Virus record (IMG/VR): IMGVR_UViG_3300025120_012119
Coordinates: 1 to 57,230 of that record
Source: a virus
Direction: 5' to 3' (one strand)
Length of the DNA: 57,230 bases
Under the pieces are notes generated by a model. That model saw only the letters and a list, made by a program, of their open reading frames with translations, was not told the origin of the DNA and made no database searches. Below are positions 1 to 10,210 of this stretch, piece after piece (position 1 is the stretch's first letter; every line of letters begins with the position of its first letter). The position numbers and the translations under genes are program-made.

Positions 1-2570
1 GTGGTGATTTAAAAATTTATCATGATAGTAGTAATAGTTACATAGAGGATCAAGGGCAAGGATTTTTATTTTTAAGAGCAGCAAATTCACTTGTATTAGA
101 AGATAATCTTGGTGGTAATTATTTTAGAGGAACTAAAGGAGGAGTAACAGCAGATTCACTTGCTGGTGTAGTTCAATTATATTTTAGTGGTTCTGAAAAA
201 TTTAGAACTACAGGTTCAGGTATTTTTATTACAGGTTCTATAAGTGCTTCTGGTTTATTAAATATTAGTGCATCTGAAAATCCAGGGCAATCATATGGAG
301 TATTAGTAAGAGATGAATCTACAGGATTAGTTTATTATACAGGTTCATATGGAAGTGGTGGTGGTGCTACTACAGATGGAATATTTAATGTTGTAACAGG
401 TACTATTTTTGGTACTACTTCTTCATTACAAGTAACAGGAAGTACAATACAACAATCACCATTTACAACAACAGGAGCTAATATAACAGCTTCAAATGCA
501 GGAACAGGAGGGGGAACAGCTAAATATGCTTTAACTGTAAGTGAATCAGTATGGCATTATACAGATAATGTAGGAGTTCCTACATCAAAAGCATGGAAAA
601 CAGATTTAGATGGCTCATATTTTAATAATTTTGACCATAATACAGACACAGCAGAAATAGTAAGGTTTATGGCAGGTTTATTAAGTGCCTCTGCACCAGA
701 CGCAGCCCCAAATACACGTACTTACGCGAGTTTAGGCGTATCTACATCCAATAATGGTACTGGAACAGCACCTAGCGGACGTGTGCCTCAATCAAGTACT
801 AACGACGTAATTAATTATTTAAATTCAAAAGGATTTGCAACTCCAGGTTCAACTATATTTAGTGGAATTAGCCCAATTTACAATAATTCATCATTTAAAA
901 AAGAATATTCATCAGTAGCAGGAGGTTCAACAATTGTTTCTTCATCAGTAGATACTCAACTGTTTGGTTTAGGAAATATAGGACAAGCATTTAATGTATC
1001 AGGATCAGATCAATATATATTTTATAATAACTCAGCAAAAAGTCCAGTTACAGCAACCTCAACCTCTGTTCATCTTTTATCAAAAACAGGACCAGGAACA
1101 GCAAATGGTTTAACTATAGGAAATATTGCAACTGGTAATGCTTTAATCCCTGATGCTTATCAAGATGGTAAATTTGTAAGTATTTTTGATCAATTATTAT
1201 ATAATGGTGGTGTTGGTTTAGGTAATGTAACTTCATCAGGTTATTATTATTTTTCATCTTCAGTTGCTGTACAATCAGGTTCATCTAATTATTCAGATTT
1301 CTTTGCTCAAAATGAAGAAATATTTTATGCCCCAACAACAGCAATTAATAGTGGCATATCAACAAACACACCAGCTATAGGGTATTTTGGTAGTCAATCA
1401 TTAACAGCAACATCAAGATCATTATCAGGTGCTGCTTATTTAAGAGGAGCAACTTGGGAATCTTCAGCTTCAATAACAAATGCATTTGATCCAATGTTTG
1501 CATCAAGTACTACATTTGCAAGAATATTTGAATCTAATGGAATATTAGTAATTAATAATGGAGCAGGTGGTGTTGATTTAGGAAGTACAAATGGTGGTTC
1601 AGTTCAAACATCTAATTTTATATTTGATTCTACAGGAACAACTGCTAGAGTAATTGGAACTGTCCCAACAGAAAATGATTTAGTAAAATTAGGAGGTAGT
1701 TTAGTAGTAGATGCTGGTACTACAGGTACAACTAATATAGGACAAGCTACAATTAACCCAACAACATTTACTACAGAAGATAGGTGTAGAAGAAGAAATG
1801 GAGTTGATATAAATACAAATACAAATACATATGAGTTCTTTAAACCCGGGACATATGGAGCTTTAGTAGCATCAGGTTCAATGGCTTATTATGGTAGAGC
1901 TCAAGGATATGACGGAAGTGCATTAGTTGGAACAACTTCATGGACAGAAAATTTCTCGGGAGAAGATAATAGAATAAAAATTAATAATAACTTACTTGTA
2001 GGAACATATGCTGGTGGTGATAAATTTACTACATCTACATATGATGAATATATTTTAGATCCTTTAGAATTACAAGTAAAACCTGGCTATTTAGTTGAAG
2101 CCGGTGGTTCATTTGGGTATTGGTCTCCAGCAAACCCATCATCAGGAGATTATATTTATTATGCTAGAGCATTTCAAAGAAATTTAAATACAGGAGCAGG
2201 AAGTGTAACAATGAGTTTAGGTACTACTTTACAAGCTTGGAATTCAACATCGAATGGTATATCAGCAGCAATAATATTTAAAAGTTCAGGAACCGGAAAT
2301 TATACTCCACCAAGAATATATGACCCAACTGCAACTACAGATAACCTTATTATTGCTAGCCAAGCTAATGATGGTTTTATTAACCCATTTACATCTAACA
2401 TTGCTTTATATGGTAATGTTGGTGGTAGTATAAGTGGAAATAATTATAACATGCCAATGAGAAATGGAGATGGTATGGTTTTAGATGCTTCAGATCAAGA
2501 CTTTATAGTTATAATAAGATATAAAAATGATCCAACACCAATAACAAGTATAAATATAACAATTGCATAA
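1..2570 (+). CDS. Tail fibre / structural protein, 5'-truncated by window edge
   Basis: The reading frame is open from base 3 through the stop at 2568-2570, so the methionine at 669 is internal and the true start lies before the window; at least 855 residues are visible. The first ~75 residues carry a pattern common in marine phage fibre proteins (GDLKIYHDSSNSYI, then LYFSGSEKFRTTGSGIFITG). The rest is rich in Ser, Thr, Gly and Asn with little charge, as expected for a beta-structured virion fibre or baseplate-attached protein. It ends 8 nt before the giant collagen-like gene, suggesting one late transcript. The fold and exact position in the virion cannot be read from sequence alone. The partial gene and its frame are certain; the structural role is inferred. 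Confidence 0.75.
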   Translation, partial: GDLKIYHDSSNSYIEDQGQGFLFLRAANSLVLEDNLGGNYFRGTKGGVTADSLAGVVQLYFSGSEKFRTTGSGIFITGSISASGLLNISASENPGQSYGVLVRDESTGLVYYTGSYGSGGGATTDGIFNVVTGTIFGTTSSLQVTGSTIQQSPFTTTGANITASNAGTGGGTAKYALTVSESVWHYTDNVGVPTSKAWKTDLDGSYFNNFDHNTDTAEIVRFMAGLLSASAPDAAPNTRTYASLGVSTSNNGTGTAPSGRVPQSSTNDVINYLNSKGFATPGSTIFSGISPIYNNSSFKKEYSSVAGGSTIVSSSVDTQLFGLGNIGQAFNVSGSDQYIFYNNSAKSPVTATSTSVHLLSKTGPGTANGLTIGNIATGNALIPDAYQDGKFVSIFDQLLYNGGVGLGNVTSSGYYYFSSSVAVQSGSSNYSDFFAQNEEIFYAPTTAINSGISTNTPAIGYFGSQSLTATSRSLSGAAYLRGATWESSASITNAFDPMFASSTTFARIFESNGILVINNGAGGVDLGSTNGGSVQTSNFIFDSTGTTARVIGTVPTENDLVKLGGSLVVDAGTTGTTNIGQATINPTTFTTEDRCRRRNGVDINTNTNTYEFFKPGTYGALVASGSMAYYGRAQGYDGSALVGTTSWTENFSGEDNRIKINNNLLVGTYAGGDKFTTSTYDEYILDPLELQVKPGYLVEAGGSFGYWSPANPSSGDYIYYARAFQRNLNTGAGSVTMSLGTTLQAWNSTSNGISAAIIFKSSGTGNYTPPRIYDPTATTDNLIIASQANDGFINPFTSNIALYGNVGGSISGNNYNMPMRNGDGMVLDASDQDFIVIIRYKNDPTPITSINITIA

Positions 2571-2578
2571 AATAAAGG

Positions 2579-5500
2579 ATGGCATTAGATAAAACTAAAA
2601 AATCAAATAGGTTACTTGCGAGTAGGAGGTATACGATGGAACAAAGTTCGGATGCTCAAGAAGCATTCACAAGTGTACTTGACATCAATGCATCTGAAGT
2701 TTATATTGACCAAGCAGCTATCCCAACTACAGGTTTACCATACTCAGGGAGTACTCAAAATGGAGAATATGTGTTATCTGGTAGTGCTAATTTATTAAGA
2801 TATTATTATCAAGAACAATTAACACCCTCAAATGTTGTTAATGGTTCAAAAACAGAAGTATTCTTTTTAATATCAGCATCAGGACATAACCCAGCAACTG
2901 CAGTAACACCTCAAATTATACAAGCAGGTCAACAAGGTAGTTTTATTTCTCCAAAATATTCGGATCCATCTTTAACAAATGCTGATACAGAAGATTTAAC
3001 ACCAGGTTATAATGTAACTATTAGAGTAAATGGTACTAAACAAAACCCATCAAATTATCAGTTTGATTATAAAACAGGTGTAATACAGTTTGTGGATGCA
3101 GATGTAGCACCTACTACAGGTGATACAGTAAAATGTTCAGTTTATCAATATGTTGGTAGAACATTAAGTGATAGTGCTGGAGGTAGTGGACAAGGTTTCC
3201 CATTTTCAGGATCAGCTCAGATTACAGGATCAGTTGGAGGAGTAGCTGGAGGGTTTGCAGTAACAGGTAGTAGTACTTTTGATATAAGTGGAACAGGAGA
3301 TGATTTTAAAATAGAATCAGCACCAATACAAGATTTTCCTTTTGTATTAACATATGCAACAGGATCTGGTAAAATAGGATATGTTGAAGTATCATCAGGT
3401 ACAAGTGGTGTAGCAGGTTCAAATGGTTCTGCTGGTGTATCAGGAACAAGTGGTTCATCAGGTTCATCAGGAGCGACTGGTACTAATGGATCTTCAGGTC
3501 TTGCAGGTGTAAGTGGTTTAAGTGGAACTAATGGTTCTTCAGGATCATCAGGTGACGATGGTACTACAGGTTCAAGTGGAGAAAGTGGAACTTCGGGTTC
3601 AAGTGGAACTTCAGGTTCAAGTGGGACAACAGGTTCAGCAGGTTCTTCAGGAGCAGATGGAACTTCAGGTTCATCAGGTTTAGCTGGTGTTTCAGGATTA
3701 AGTGGAACTAATGGTTCATCAGGTTCATCAGGTGATGATGGAACAACAGGATCATCAGGTGAAAGTAAAACTTCAGGTTCAGCAGGTACAAGTGGATCTT
3801 CAGGTGAATCAGGAACAGTAGGTTCAAGTGGTTTAAGTGCAACTTCAGGTTCACAAGGTTCAAGTGGAGTAGCAGGTGCTTCAGGTTTAGCAGGAACAGC
3901 AGGTTCATCAGGATCATCAGGTGCAGATGGAACTACGGGTTCTTCAGGTGAAAGTAAAACTTCAGGATCTTCAGGTACAAATGGATCTTCAGGTGGAAAT
4001 GGAACTAATGGTTCATCAGGTCTTGCAGGTGCAAGTGGTTTAAGTGGTACTAATGGTTCATCAGGTTCTTCAGGAGATGATGGTACAACGGGTTCAAGTG
4101 GAGAAAGTAAAACTTCAGGTTCAGCAGGATCAAGTGGTTCATCAGGTGGTAGTGGTACTGTAGGTTCAAGTGGTTTAAGCGCGACATCAGGTTCACAAGG
4201 TTCAAGTGGTGTGGCAGGAGCGTCAGGTTTAGCAGCAACAGCAGGTTCATCAGGTTCTTCAGGAGCTGATGGAACAACAGGCTCAGCAGGTTTATCAGGT
4301 CAAGCAAATACTTCAGGCTCAGCAGGTACAAGTGGTTCAAACGGTTCTTCAGGTAATGATGGTACTTCAGGTTCATCAGGTCTTGCAGGTGTAAGTGGTT
4401 TAAGTGGTACTAATGGCTCTTCTGGATCATCAGGAGACGATGGTACAACAGGTTCAAGTGGAGAAAGTGCAACTTCAGGATCTACAGGATCTTCAGGTTT
4501 AAGTGGTGGTTCAGGAACAGTAGGATCTTCAGGAGCAAGTGCAACTTCAGGATCTACGGGATCTAGTGGTGTAGCAGGAGCATCAGGTTTAGCAGCAACA
4601 GCAGGTTCATCAGGTTCTTCAGGAGCTGATGGAACAACAGGCTCAAGTGGAGAAAGTGGAGGAAGTGGAACTTCAGGCTCAGCAGGTACAAGTGGTTCAA
4701 ATGGTTCTTCAGGAGATAATGGAACTTCAGGTTCATCAGGTTTAGCTGGTGTCTCAGGATTAAGTGGAACTAATGGTTCATCAGGTTCTTCAGGAGATGA
4801 TGGTACTACAGGTTCAAGTGGAGAAAGTAAAACTTCTGGATCTTCAGGTACAAATGGTTCAAGTGGTGGAAGTGGTACAGTAGGATCTTCAGGTGCATCA
4901 GCAACAGCTGGTTCATCAGGTTCAAATGGTTCAAGTGGTAATGCAGGAGAAGCAGGAGCAAGTGCAACTTCAGGTTCTTCAGGAACTTCAGGTTCTGTAG
5001 GTTCATCAGGTGATTCAGGTGGTAGTGGAACAGCAGGCTCTTCGGGAGCAAGTGCAACTTCAGGTTCACAAGGTTCAAGTGGTGTATCAGCTGCTTCAGG
5101 ATTAAGTGGAACAGCAGGTTCATCAGGATCAAGTGGCGCAGATGGTACTACTGGTTCTTCAGGAGATAGTGCAACTTCAGGTTCAACTGGTTCTTCAGGT
5201 GCCAGTGGTGGTTCAGGAACAGTAGGATCTTCAGGAAGTAGTCAAACATCAGGATCTTCGGGTTCAAACGGTTCTTCAGGTAATACGGGTGCAGCAGGTC
5301 AAAGTGCATCTTCAAATACTTCAGGATCTAGTGGTACAAATGGTTCTTCAGGTGATTCAGGAGGTAGTGGAACATCAGGTTCTTCAGGTTTAAGTGGACA
5401 ATCTGGTACAAATGGTTCAGCTGGATCTAGTGGAGTATCAGGTGTAGCAGGGAATAGTGGAACAGCAGGTTCATCAGGTTCTTCAGGAGCTGATGGGACA

Positions 5501-8500
5501 ACAGGTTCATCAGGTGAAAGTGCAACTTCGGGTTCAACAGGATCAAGTGGTTTAAGTAAAGCATCAGGAACAGCAGGTTCAAGTGGTTTAAGTAAAGCAT
5601 CAGGAACAGCAGGGTCATCAGGTTCGAGTGGATCTTCAGGTAATACAGGTGCAGCAGGTCAAAGTGCTTCTTCAAATACTTCAGGATCTTCAGGAACAAA
5701 TGGTTCATCAGGTGACTCAGGTGGAAGCGGTACTTCAGGTTCTTCAGGACAAAGTGGACAATCAGGAACAAATGGTTCAGCTGGATCTTCAGGTGTAGCA
5801 GGAGCTTCAGGTAATAGTGGAACTGCAGGTTCATCAGGATCAAGTGGTGCAGATGGTACTACTGGTTCTTCAGGAGATAGTGCAACTTCAGGTTCAACTG
5901 GTTCTTCAGGTGCCAGTGGAGGCAGTGGTACAGTAGGTTCATCAGGTGAAAGTAAAACATCAGGATCTTCGGGTTCAAACGGATCTTCAGGTAATACGGG
6001 TGCAGCAGGTCAAAGTGCATCTTCAAACACTTCAGGATCTTCAGGAACAAATGGTTCATCTGGTGATTCAGGTGGAAGCGGTACTTCAGGATCTTCAGGT
6101 TTAAGTGGACAATCAGGTACAAATGGTTCAGCTGGATCTAGTGGAGTAGCAGGTGCTTCAGGATTAAGTGGAACAGCAGGTTCGTCAGGTTCTTCAGGAA
6201 GAGATGGAACTACAGGTTCTTCAGGAGCAAGTGCAACTTCAGGTTCAACTGGTTCTTCAGGTGCCAGTGGAGGTTCAGGAACAGTAGGATCTTCAGGTGA
6301 AAGTAAAACATCAGGATCTTCGGGTTCAAACGGATCTTCAGGTAACACAGGTAATGCGGGTCAAAGTGCTTCTTCAAACACTTCAGGATCTAGTGGTACA
6401 AATGGTTCATCAGGTGATTCGGGTGGAAGTGGTACTTCAGGTTCTTCAGGTTTAAGTGGTGGTTCAGGTACAAATGGTTCAGCTGGATCTAGTGGAGTAG
6501 ATGGTGCTTCAGGATTAAGTGGAACTGCGGGTTCATCAGGACAAAGTGGTGCAGATGGAACAACAGGATCAAGTGGGGAAAGTGCAACTTCAGGTTCAAC
6601 TGGTTCTTCAGGTGCTAGTGGAGGTTCAGGAACAGTAGGATCTTCAGGAAGTAGTCAAACATCAGGATCTTCAGGTTCAAACGGTTCTTCAGGTAACACA
6701 GGTAATGCTGGTCAAAGTGCATCTTCAAACACTTCAGGATCTTCAGGAACAAATGGTTCGTCAGGTGATTCAGGTGGAAGTGGTACTTCAGGTTCTTCAG
6801 GACAGAGTGGTGGTTCAGGTACAAACGGTTCAAATGGATCTTCAGGTGTAGCAGGTGCTTCAGGATTAAGTGGAACAGCTGGTTCATCAGGACAAAGTGG
6901 TGCAGATGGAACAACAGGATCAAGTGGGGAAAGTGCAACTTCGGGTTCAACGGGATCAAGTGGTTTAAGTAAAGCATCAGGAACAACAGGGTCATCAGGA
7001 AGTAGTCAAACATCAGGATCTTCAGGTTCAAATGGTTCCTCAGGTAATACAGGTAATGCAGGTCAAAGTGCAGGTTCTGCAACTAGTGGTTCATCAGGAA
7101 CAAATGGCTCATCTGGTGATTCAGGTGGAAGTGGTACTTCAGGATCTTCAGGTTTAAGTGGTGGTTCAGGTACAAATGGTTCAAACGGATCTTCAGGTGT
7201 AGCAGGAGCTTCAGGATTAAGTGGAACAGCAGGTTCATCAGGATCAAGTGGGGCAGATGGAACAACAGGTTCTTCAGGTAATGCTGGTGGATCAGGTCAA
7301 AGTGCAGGATCAGGTACTTCTGGATCTTCAGGTTCAAATGGTTCAAATGGTAATACTGGTGCAGCAGGTGCAAGTAAATCATCAGCTACAAGTGGTTCAT
7401 CAGGATCAAATGGTTCAACTGGTAATGCCGGTGCAGCAGGTCAAAGTGCATCTTCAAATACTTCAGGATCTAGTGGAACAAATGGTTCGTCAGGTGATTC
7501 AGGAGGTAGTGGTACTTCAGGTTCTTCAGGACAAAGTGGTGGTTCAGGAACAAATGGTTCAAACGGTTCAAGTGGAGTAGCAGGTGCTTCAGGATTAAGT
7601 GGAACAGCAGGTTCGGCAGGATCTTCAGGTGCTGATGGTACAACAGGTTCTTCAGGTAATTCTGGAGGATCAGGTCAAAGTGCAGGATCAGGAACTTCAG
7701 GTTCATCAGGATCAAATGGTTCAAACGGTAACACAGGTGGAGCAGGTGCAAGTAGAGCATCAGGTACTTCAGGTTCAACAGGATCTTCAGGTTCAACAGG
7801 TGCTACAGGTGGGGCAGGTGCAAGTAAATCATCAAATACTTCAGGATCTAGTGGAACAAATGGTTCAAATGGTAACGCTGGTGCAGCAGGTGCTTCAGCA
7901 GTAAGTGGTGAATCAGGAACTTCAGGTTCAAATGGTTCAAATGGAGCAGCAGGTGCTACAGGTGCTGGCGGTCAAAGTGGACAATCAGGTACTAATGGTT
8001 CAAATGGTTCAAATGGAGTAGCAGGTGCTTCAGGATTAAGTGGAACAGCAGGTTCAGCAGGATCTTCAGGAGGAGATGGAACTACAGGTTCAAGTGGTAA
8101 TTCTGGAGGATCAGGTCAAAGTGCAGGATCAGGTACTTCTGGATCTTCGGGTTCAAACGGTTCAAATGGTAATACAGGAGGATCAGGTGCAAGTAGGGCA
8201 TCAGGAACTTCAGGTTCAACAGGAACTTCAGGTTCAACAGGTGCTACAGGTGGAGCAGGAGCAAGTAGATCATCAAACACTTCAGGATCTAGTGGTACAA
8301 ATGGTTCAAATGGTGTTGCGGGTAATGCAGGTGCTTCAGCCGTAAGTGGTGAATCAGGAACTTCAGGTTCAAATGGTTCAAATGGAGCAGCAGGTGCTAC
8401 AGGTGCTAGTGGTCAAAGTGGACAATCAGGTACTAATGGTTCAAATGGTTCAAATGGTAATGCAGGTGCTTCAGGATTAAGTGGAACAGCAGGTTCAGCA

Positions 8501-10207
8501 GGATCTTCAGGAGCAGATGGAACTACAGGTTCAAGTGGTGATTCTGGAGGATCAGGTCAAAGTGCAGGATCAGGTACTTCAGGTTCAACAGGAACAACAG
8601 GTTCAAACGGTAACACAGGTGGTACAGGTTCTTCAGCACAAAGTGGTCAATCAGGAACATCAGGTTCAAATGGTTCAAATGGTAATACAGGTAATACTGG
8701 TAATTCAGGACAAAGTGGCCAATCAGGTACTTCAGGATCAAATGGTTCAAGTGGTAACACAGGAGCAGCAGGTGCAAGTAGAGCATCTAATACATCAGGA
8801 TCTTCAGGTTCAGCAGGATCTTCAGGTATAACAGGTGCAACTGGTGCTAGTGCCTCTTCAAATACTTCAGGATCTAGTGGTACAAATGGATCAACAGGTG
8901 CTACAGGTGGAGCAGGTGCAAGTAAATCATCAAATACTTCAGGTTCATCAGGTACAAATGGTTCAAATGGTAATACAGGAGGAGCAGGTGCAAGTAGATT
9001 ATCAGGAACAAGTGGATCTTCAGGATCTAATGGTTCAAGTGGTGACACAGGTAATAATGGTGCTTCAGCACAAAGTGGCCAATCAGGTACTTCAGGTTCA
9101 AATGGTTCAAATGGTAATACAGGAGGAGCAGGTGCAAGTAGACTATCAGGTACTTCAGGTTCATCAGGTTCAACAGGATCTAGTGGTAATACAGGTGGAG
9201 CAGGAGCAAGTAAATTATCAGGAACAAGTGGATCTTCAGGTTCAAATGGTGTAGCAGGTGCTTCAGGATTAAGTGGAACAGCAGGTTCAGCAGGATCTTC
9301 AGGAGCAGACGGTACAACAGGTTCTTCAGGTAATGGTGGTGGATCAGGTCAAAGTGCAGGATCAGGAACAAGTGGATCTTCAGGTTCAACAGGATCTAAT
9401 GGTAATACAGGAGGAGCAGGTGCAAGTAGACTATCAGGTACTTCAGGTTCAACAGGATCTTCAGGTTCAACAGGTGCTACAGGTGGATCAGGAGCAAGTA
9501 AAGGATCAGGTACTTCAGGATCAAGTGGTTCAACTGGTAATAATGGAGCAGTTGGTGGATCAGGTGCAAGTGCTGTATCAGGTACTTCAGGATCAAATGG
9601 TTCAGCAGGTAATGGAGGTTCACCAGGTGGATCAGGTGGATCAGGTACTTCAGGTACTTCAGGAACAGCTGGATCTTCAGGTGTAATAGGTGGTTCAGGA
9701 TCTTCAATTACAATAACAACTACAGCTCCTTTAAGAATAGCAGGTGCCGCAAGTGCTACATTAGACCAAAGTAGAACTTTATCACTTGATTTAGGTGCAG
9801 GAAATTTAGTATATCCAGAAAGAAATACAGATGGTTTTAGTGGTGATGAAGTTACTTTTGGATCACAATTAGCTAATAATACTACATATCTCATATATTG
9901 TTTAGGACAAGATGGTATATGGAGAACAGCAGATAAAGATTCTTCTAACCAAGCAACAGGAACATTAGCAATTGCTATGGGTGCTAGTGCTTCTACTAAT
10001 GGTATGTTTGTTAGAGGTATAGTATTTGCCGAAGAAAATTTTGGAGAATTAGGTACAGGTGATACTTTATATGTAGGTGATAACGGTATCCCAACAGCAA
10101 CAGCTCCAACATCAGCTGGTGATTATGTAAGAATAATAGGACAAGTAACTGATGTAGCAGGTCAAATTTGGTTTGATCCAGATAAAACATATGTATTAAA
10201 TTCATAA
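2579..10207 (+). CDS. Giant collagen-like Gly/Ser/Thr-rich fibre protein (2542 aa)
   Basis: Three parts are visible. Residues 1-273 form a non-repetitive head, probably the virion-attachment domain. Residues ~274-2375 are ~700 triplets with Gly mostly every third position; X and Y are Ser, Thr, Asn, Ala, Leu, Val, Asp, Glu or Gln, with almost no proline. Regularly placed triplets break the Gly rule (KTS, ATS, NTS). Residues ~2376-2542 form a non-repetitive cap with a beta-rich look (TAPLRIAGAASATL, GDTLYVGDNGIP) that could trimerise or bind a receptor. Collagen-like fibres are known in many phages, but this one is very long and proline-poor. Its abundant Ser/Thr and the glycosyltransferase cassette 1.3 kb downstream make O-glycosylation a reasonable inference. 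ORFs in other frames here are by-products of the repeats. Confidence 0.85.
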   Translation: MALDKTKKSNRLLASRRYTMEQSSDAQEAFTSVLDINASEVYIDQAAIPTTGLPYSGSTQNGEYVLSGSANLLRYYYQEQLTPSNVVNGSKTEVFFLISASGHNPATAVTPQIIQAGQQGSFISPKYSDPSLTNADTEDLTPGYNVTIRVNGTKQNPSNYQFDYKTGVIQFVDADVAPTTGDTVKCSVYQYVGRTLSDSAGGSGQGFPFSGSAQITGSVGGVAGGFAVTGSSTFDISGTGDDFKIESAPIQDFPFVLTYATGSGKIGYVEVSSGTSGVAGSNGSAGVSGTSGSSGSSGATGTNGSSGLAGVSGLSGTNGSSGSSGDDGTTGSSGESGTSGSSGTSGSSGTTGSAGSSGADGTSGSSGLAGVSGLSGTNGSSGSSGDDGTTGSSGESKTSGSAGTSGSSGESGTVGSSGLSATSGSQGSSGVAGASGLAGTAGSSGSSGADGTTGSSGESKTSGSSGTNGSSGGNGTNGSSGLAGASGLSGTNGSSGSSGDDGTTGSSGESKTSGSAGSSGSSGGSGTVGSSGLSATSGSQGSSGVAGASGLAATAGSSGSSGADGTTGSAGLSGQANTSGSAGTSGSNGSSGNDGTSGSSGLAGVSGLSGTNGSSGSSGDDGTTGSSGESATSGSTGSSGLSGGSGTVGSSGASATSGSTGSSGVAGASGLAATAGSSGSSGADGTTGSSGESGGSGTSGSAGTSGSNGSSGDNGTSGSSGLAGVSGLSGTNGSSGSSGDDGTTGSSGESKTSGSSGTNGSSGGSGTVGSSGASATAGSSGSNGSSGNAGEAGASATSGSSGTSGSVGSSGDSGGSGTAGSSGASATSGSQGSSGVSAASGLSGTAGSSGSSGADGTTGSSGDSATSGSTGSSGASGGSGTVGSSGSSQTSGSSGSNGSSGNTGAAGQSASSNTSGSSGTNGSSGDSGGSGTSGSSGLSGQSGTNGSAGSSGVSGVAGNSGTAGSSGSSGADGTTGSSGESATSGSTGSSGLSKASGTAGSSGLSKASGTAGSSGSSGSSGNTGAAGQSASSNTSGSSGTNGSSGDSGGSGTSGSSGQSGQSGTNGSAGSSGVAGASGNSGTAGSSGSSGADGTTGSSGDSATSGSTGSSGASGGSGTVGSSGESKTSGSSGSNGSSGNTGAAGQSASSNTSGSSGTNGSSGDSGGSGTSGSSGLSGQSGTNGSAGSSGVAGASGLSGTAGSSGSSGRDGTTGSSGASATSGSTGSSGASGGSGTVGSSGESKTSGSSGSNGSSGNTGNAGQSASSNTSGSSGTNGSSGDSGGSGTSGSSGLSGGSGTNGSAGSSGVDGASGLSGTAGSSGQSGADGTTGSSGESATSGSTGSSGASGGSGTVGSSGSSQTSGSSGSNGSSGNTGNAGQSASSNTSGSSGTNGSSGDSGGSGTSGSSGQSGGSGTNGSNGSSGVAGASGLSGTAGSSGQSGADGTTGSSGESATSGSTGSSGLSKASGTTGSSGSSQTSGSSGSNGSSGNTGNAGQSAGSATSGSSGTNGSSGDSGGSGTSGSSGLSGGSGTNGSNGSSGVAGASGLSGTAGSSGSSGADGTTGSSGNAGGSGQSAGSGTSGSSGSNGSNGNTGAAGASKSSATSGSSGSNGSTGNAGAAGQSASSNTSGSSGTNGSSGDSGGSGTSGSSGQSGGSGTNGSNGSSGVAGASGLSGTAGSAGSSGADGTTGSSGNSGGSGQSAGSGTSGSSGSNGSNGNTGGAGASRASGTSGSTGSSGSTGATGGAGASKSSNTSGSSGTNGSNGNAGAAGASAVSGESGTSGSNGSNGAAGATGAGGQSGQSGTNGSNGSNGVAGASGLSGTAGSAGSSGGDGTTGSSGNSGGSGQSAGSGTSGSSGSNGSNGNTGGSGASRASGTSGSTGTSGSTGATGGAGASRSSNTSGSSGTNGSNGVAGNAGASAVSGESGTSGSNGSNGAAGATGASGQSGQSGTNGSNGSNGNAGASGLSGTAGSAGSSGADGTTGSSGDSGGSGQSAGSGTSGSTGTTGSNGNTGGTGSSAQSGQSGTSGSNGSNGNTGNTGNSGQSGQSGTSGSNGSSGNTGAAGASRASNTSGSSGSAGSSGITGATGASASSNTSGSSGTNGSTGATGGAGASKSSNTSGSSGTNGSNGNTGGAGASRLSGTSGSSGSNGSSGDTGNNGASAQSGQSGTSGSNGSNGNTGGAGASRLSGTSGSSGSTGSSGNTGGAGASKLSGTSGSSGSNGVAGASGLSGTAGSAGSSGADGTTGSSGNGGGSGQSAGSGTSGSSGSTGSNGNTGGAGASRLSGTSGSTGSSGSTGATGGSGASKGSGTSGSSGSTGNNGAVGGSGASAVSGTSGSNGSAGNGGSPGGSGGSGTSGTSGTAGSSGVIGGSGSSITITTTAPLRIAGAASATLDQSRTLSLDLGAGNLVYPERNTDGFSGDEVTFGSQLANNTTYLIYCLGQDGIWRTADKDSSNQATGTLAIAMGASASTNGMFVRGIVFAEENFGELGTGDTLYVGDNGIPTATAPTSAGDYVRIIGQVTDVAGQIWFDPDKTYVLNS
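3398..9700 (+). repeat. In-frame collagen-like repeat tract, ~6.3 kb
   Basis: Nine-nucleotide-scale repetition (Gly-X-Y codons) is overlaid by a larger period. The block encoding GLSGTNGSSGSSGDDGTTGS recurs near 3520, 3700, 4045, 4405 and 4765, giving spacings of about 180, 345, 360 and 360 nt. A related block (GLSGTAGSSGSSGADGTTGS) takes over from ~5100 to ~9300. Synonymous changes between copies show the repeats are old enough to have drifted but still share long identical stretches, so recombination and copy-number change are likely, and assembly collapse is possible. Confidence 0.9.
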
Positions 10208-10210
10208 AAT

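Noticed and set aside
669-2570. Gene start at the ATG at 669
   Set aside because: The same frame is open upstream to the first base and contains a recognisable fibre motif, so this methionine is internal.
3398-9700. CRISPR array or other repeat locus
   Set aside because: The repeats are in-frame coding triplets without constant repeat/spacer lengths.
3708-9894. Many antisense and alternative-frame ORFs over the collagen-like gene
   Set aside because: They are rich in Leu/Asn/His or Gln/Val because they are other-frame readings of the Gly-Ser-Thr repeat; their length follows from the lack of stops in the repeat, and no independent gene features are visible.
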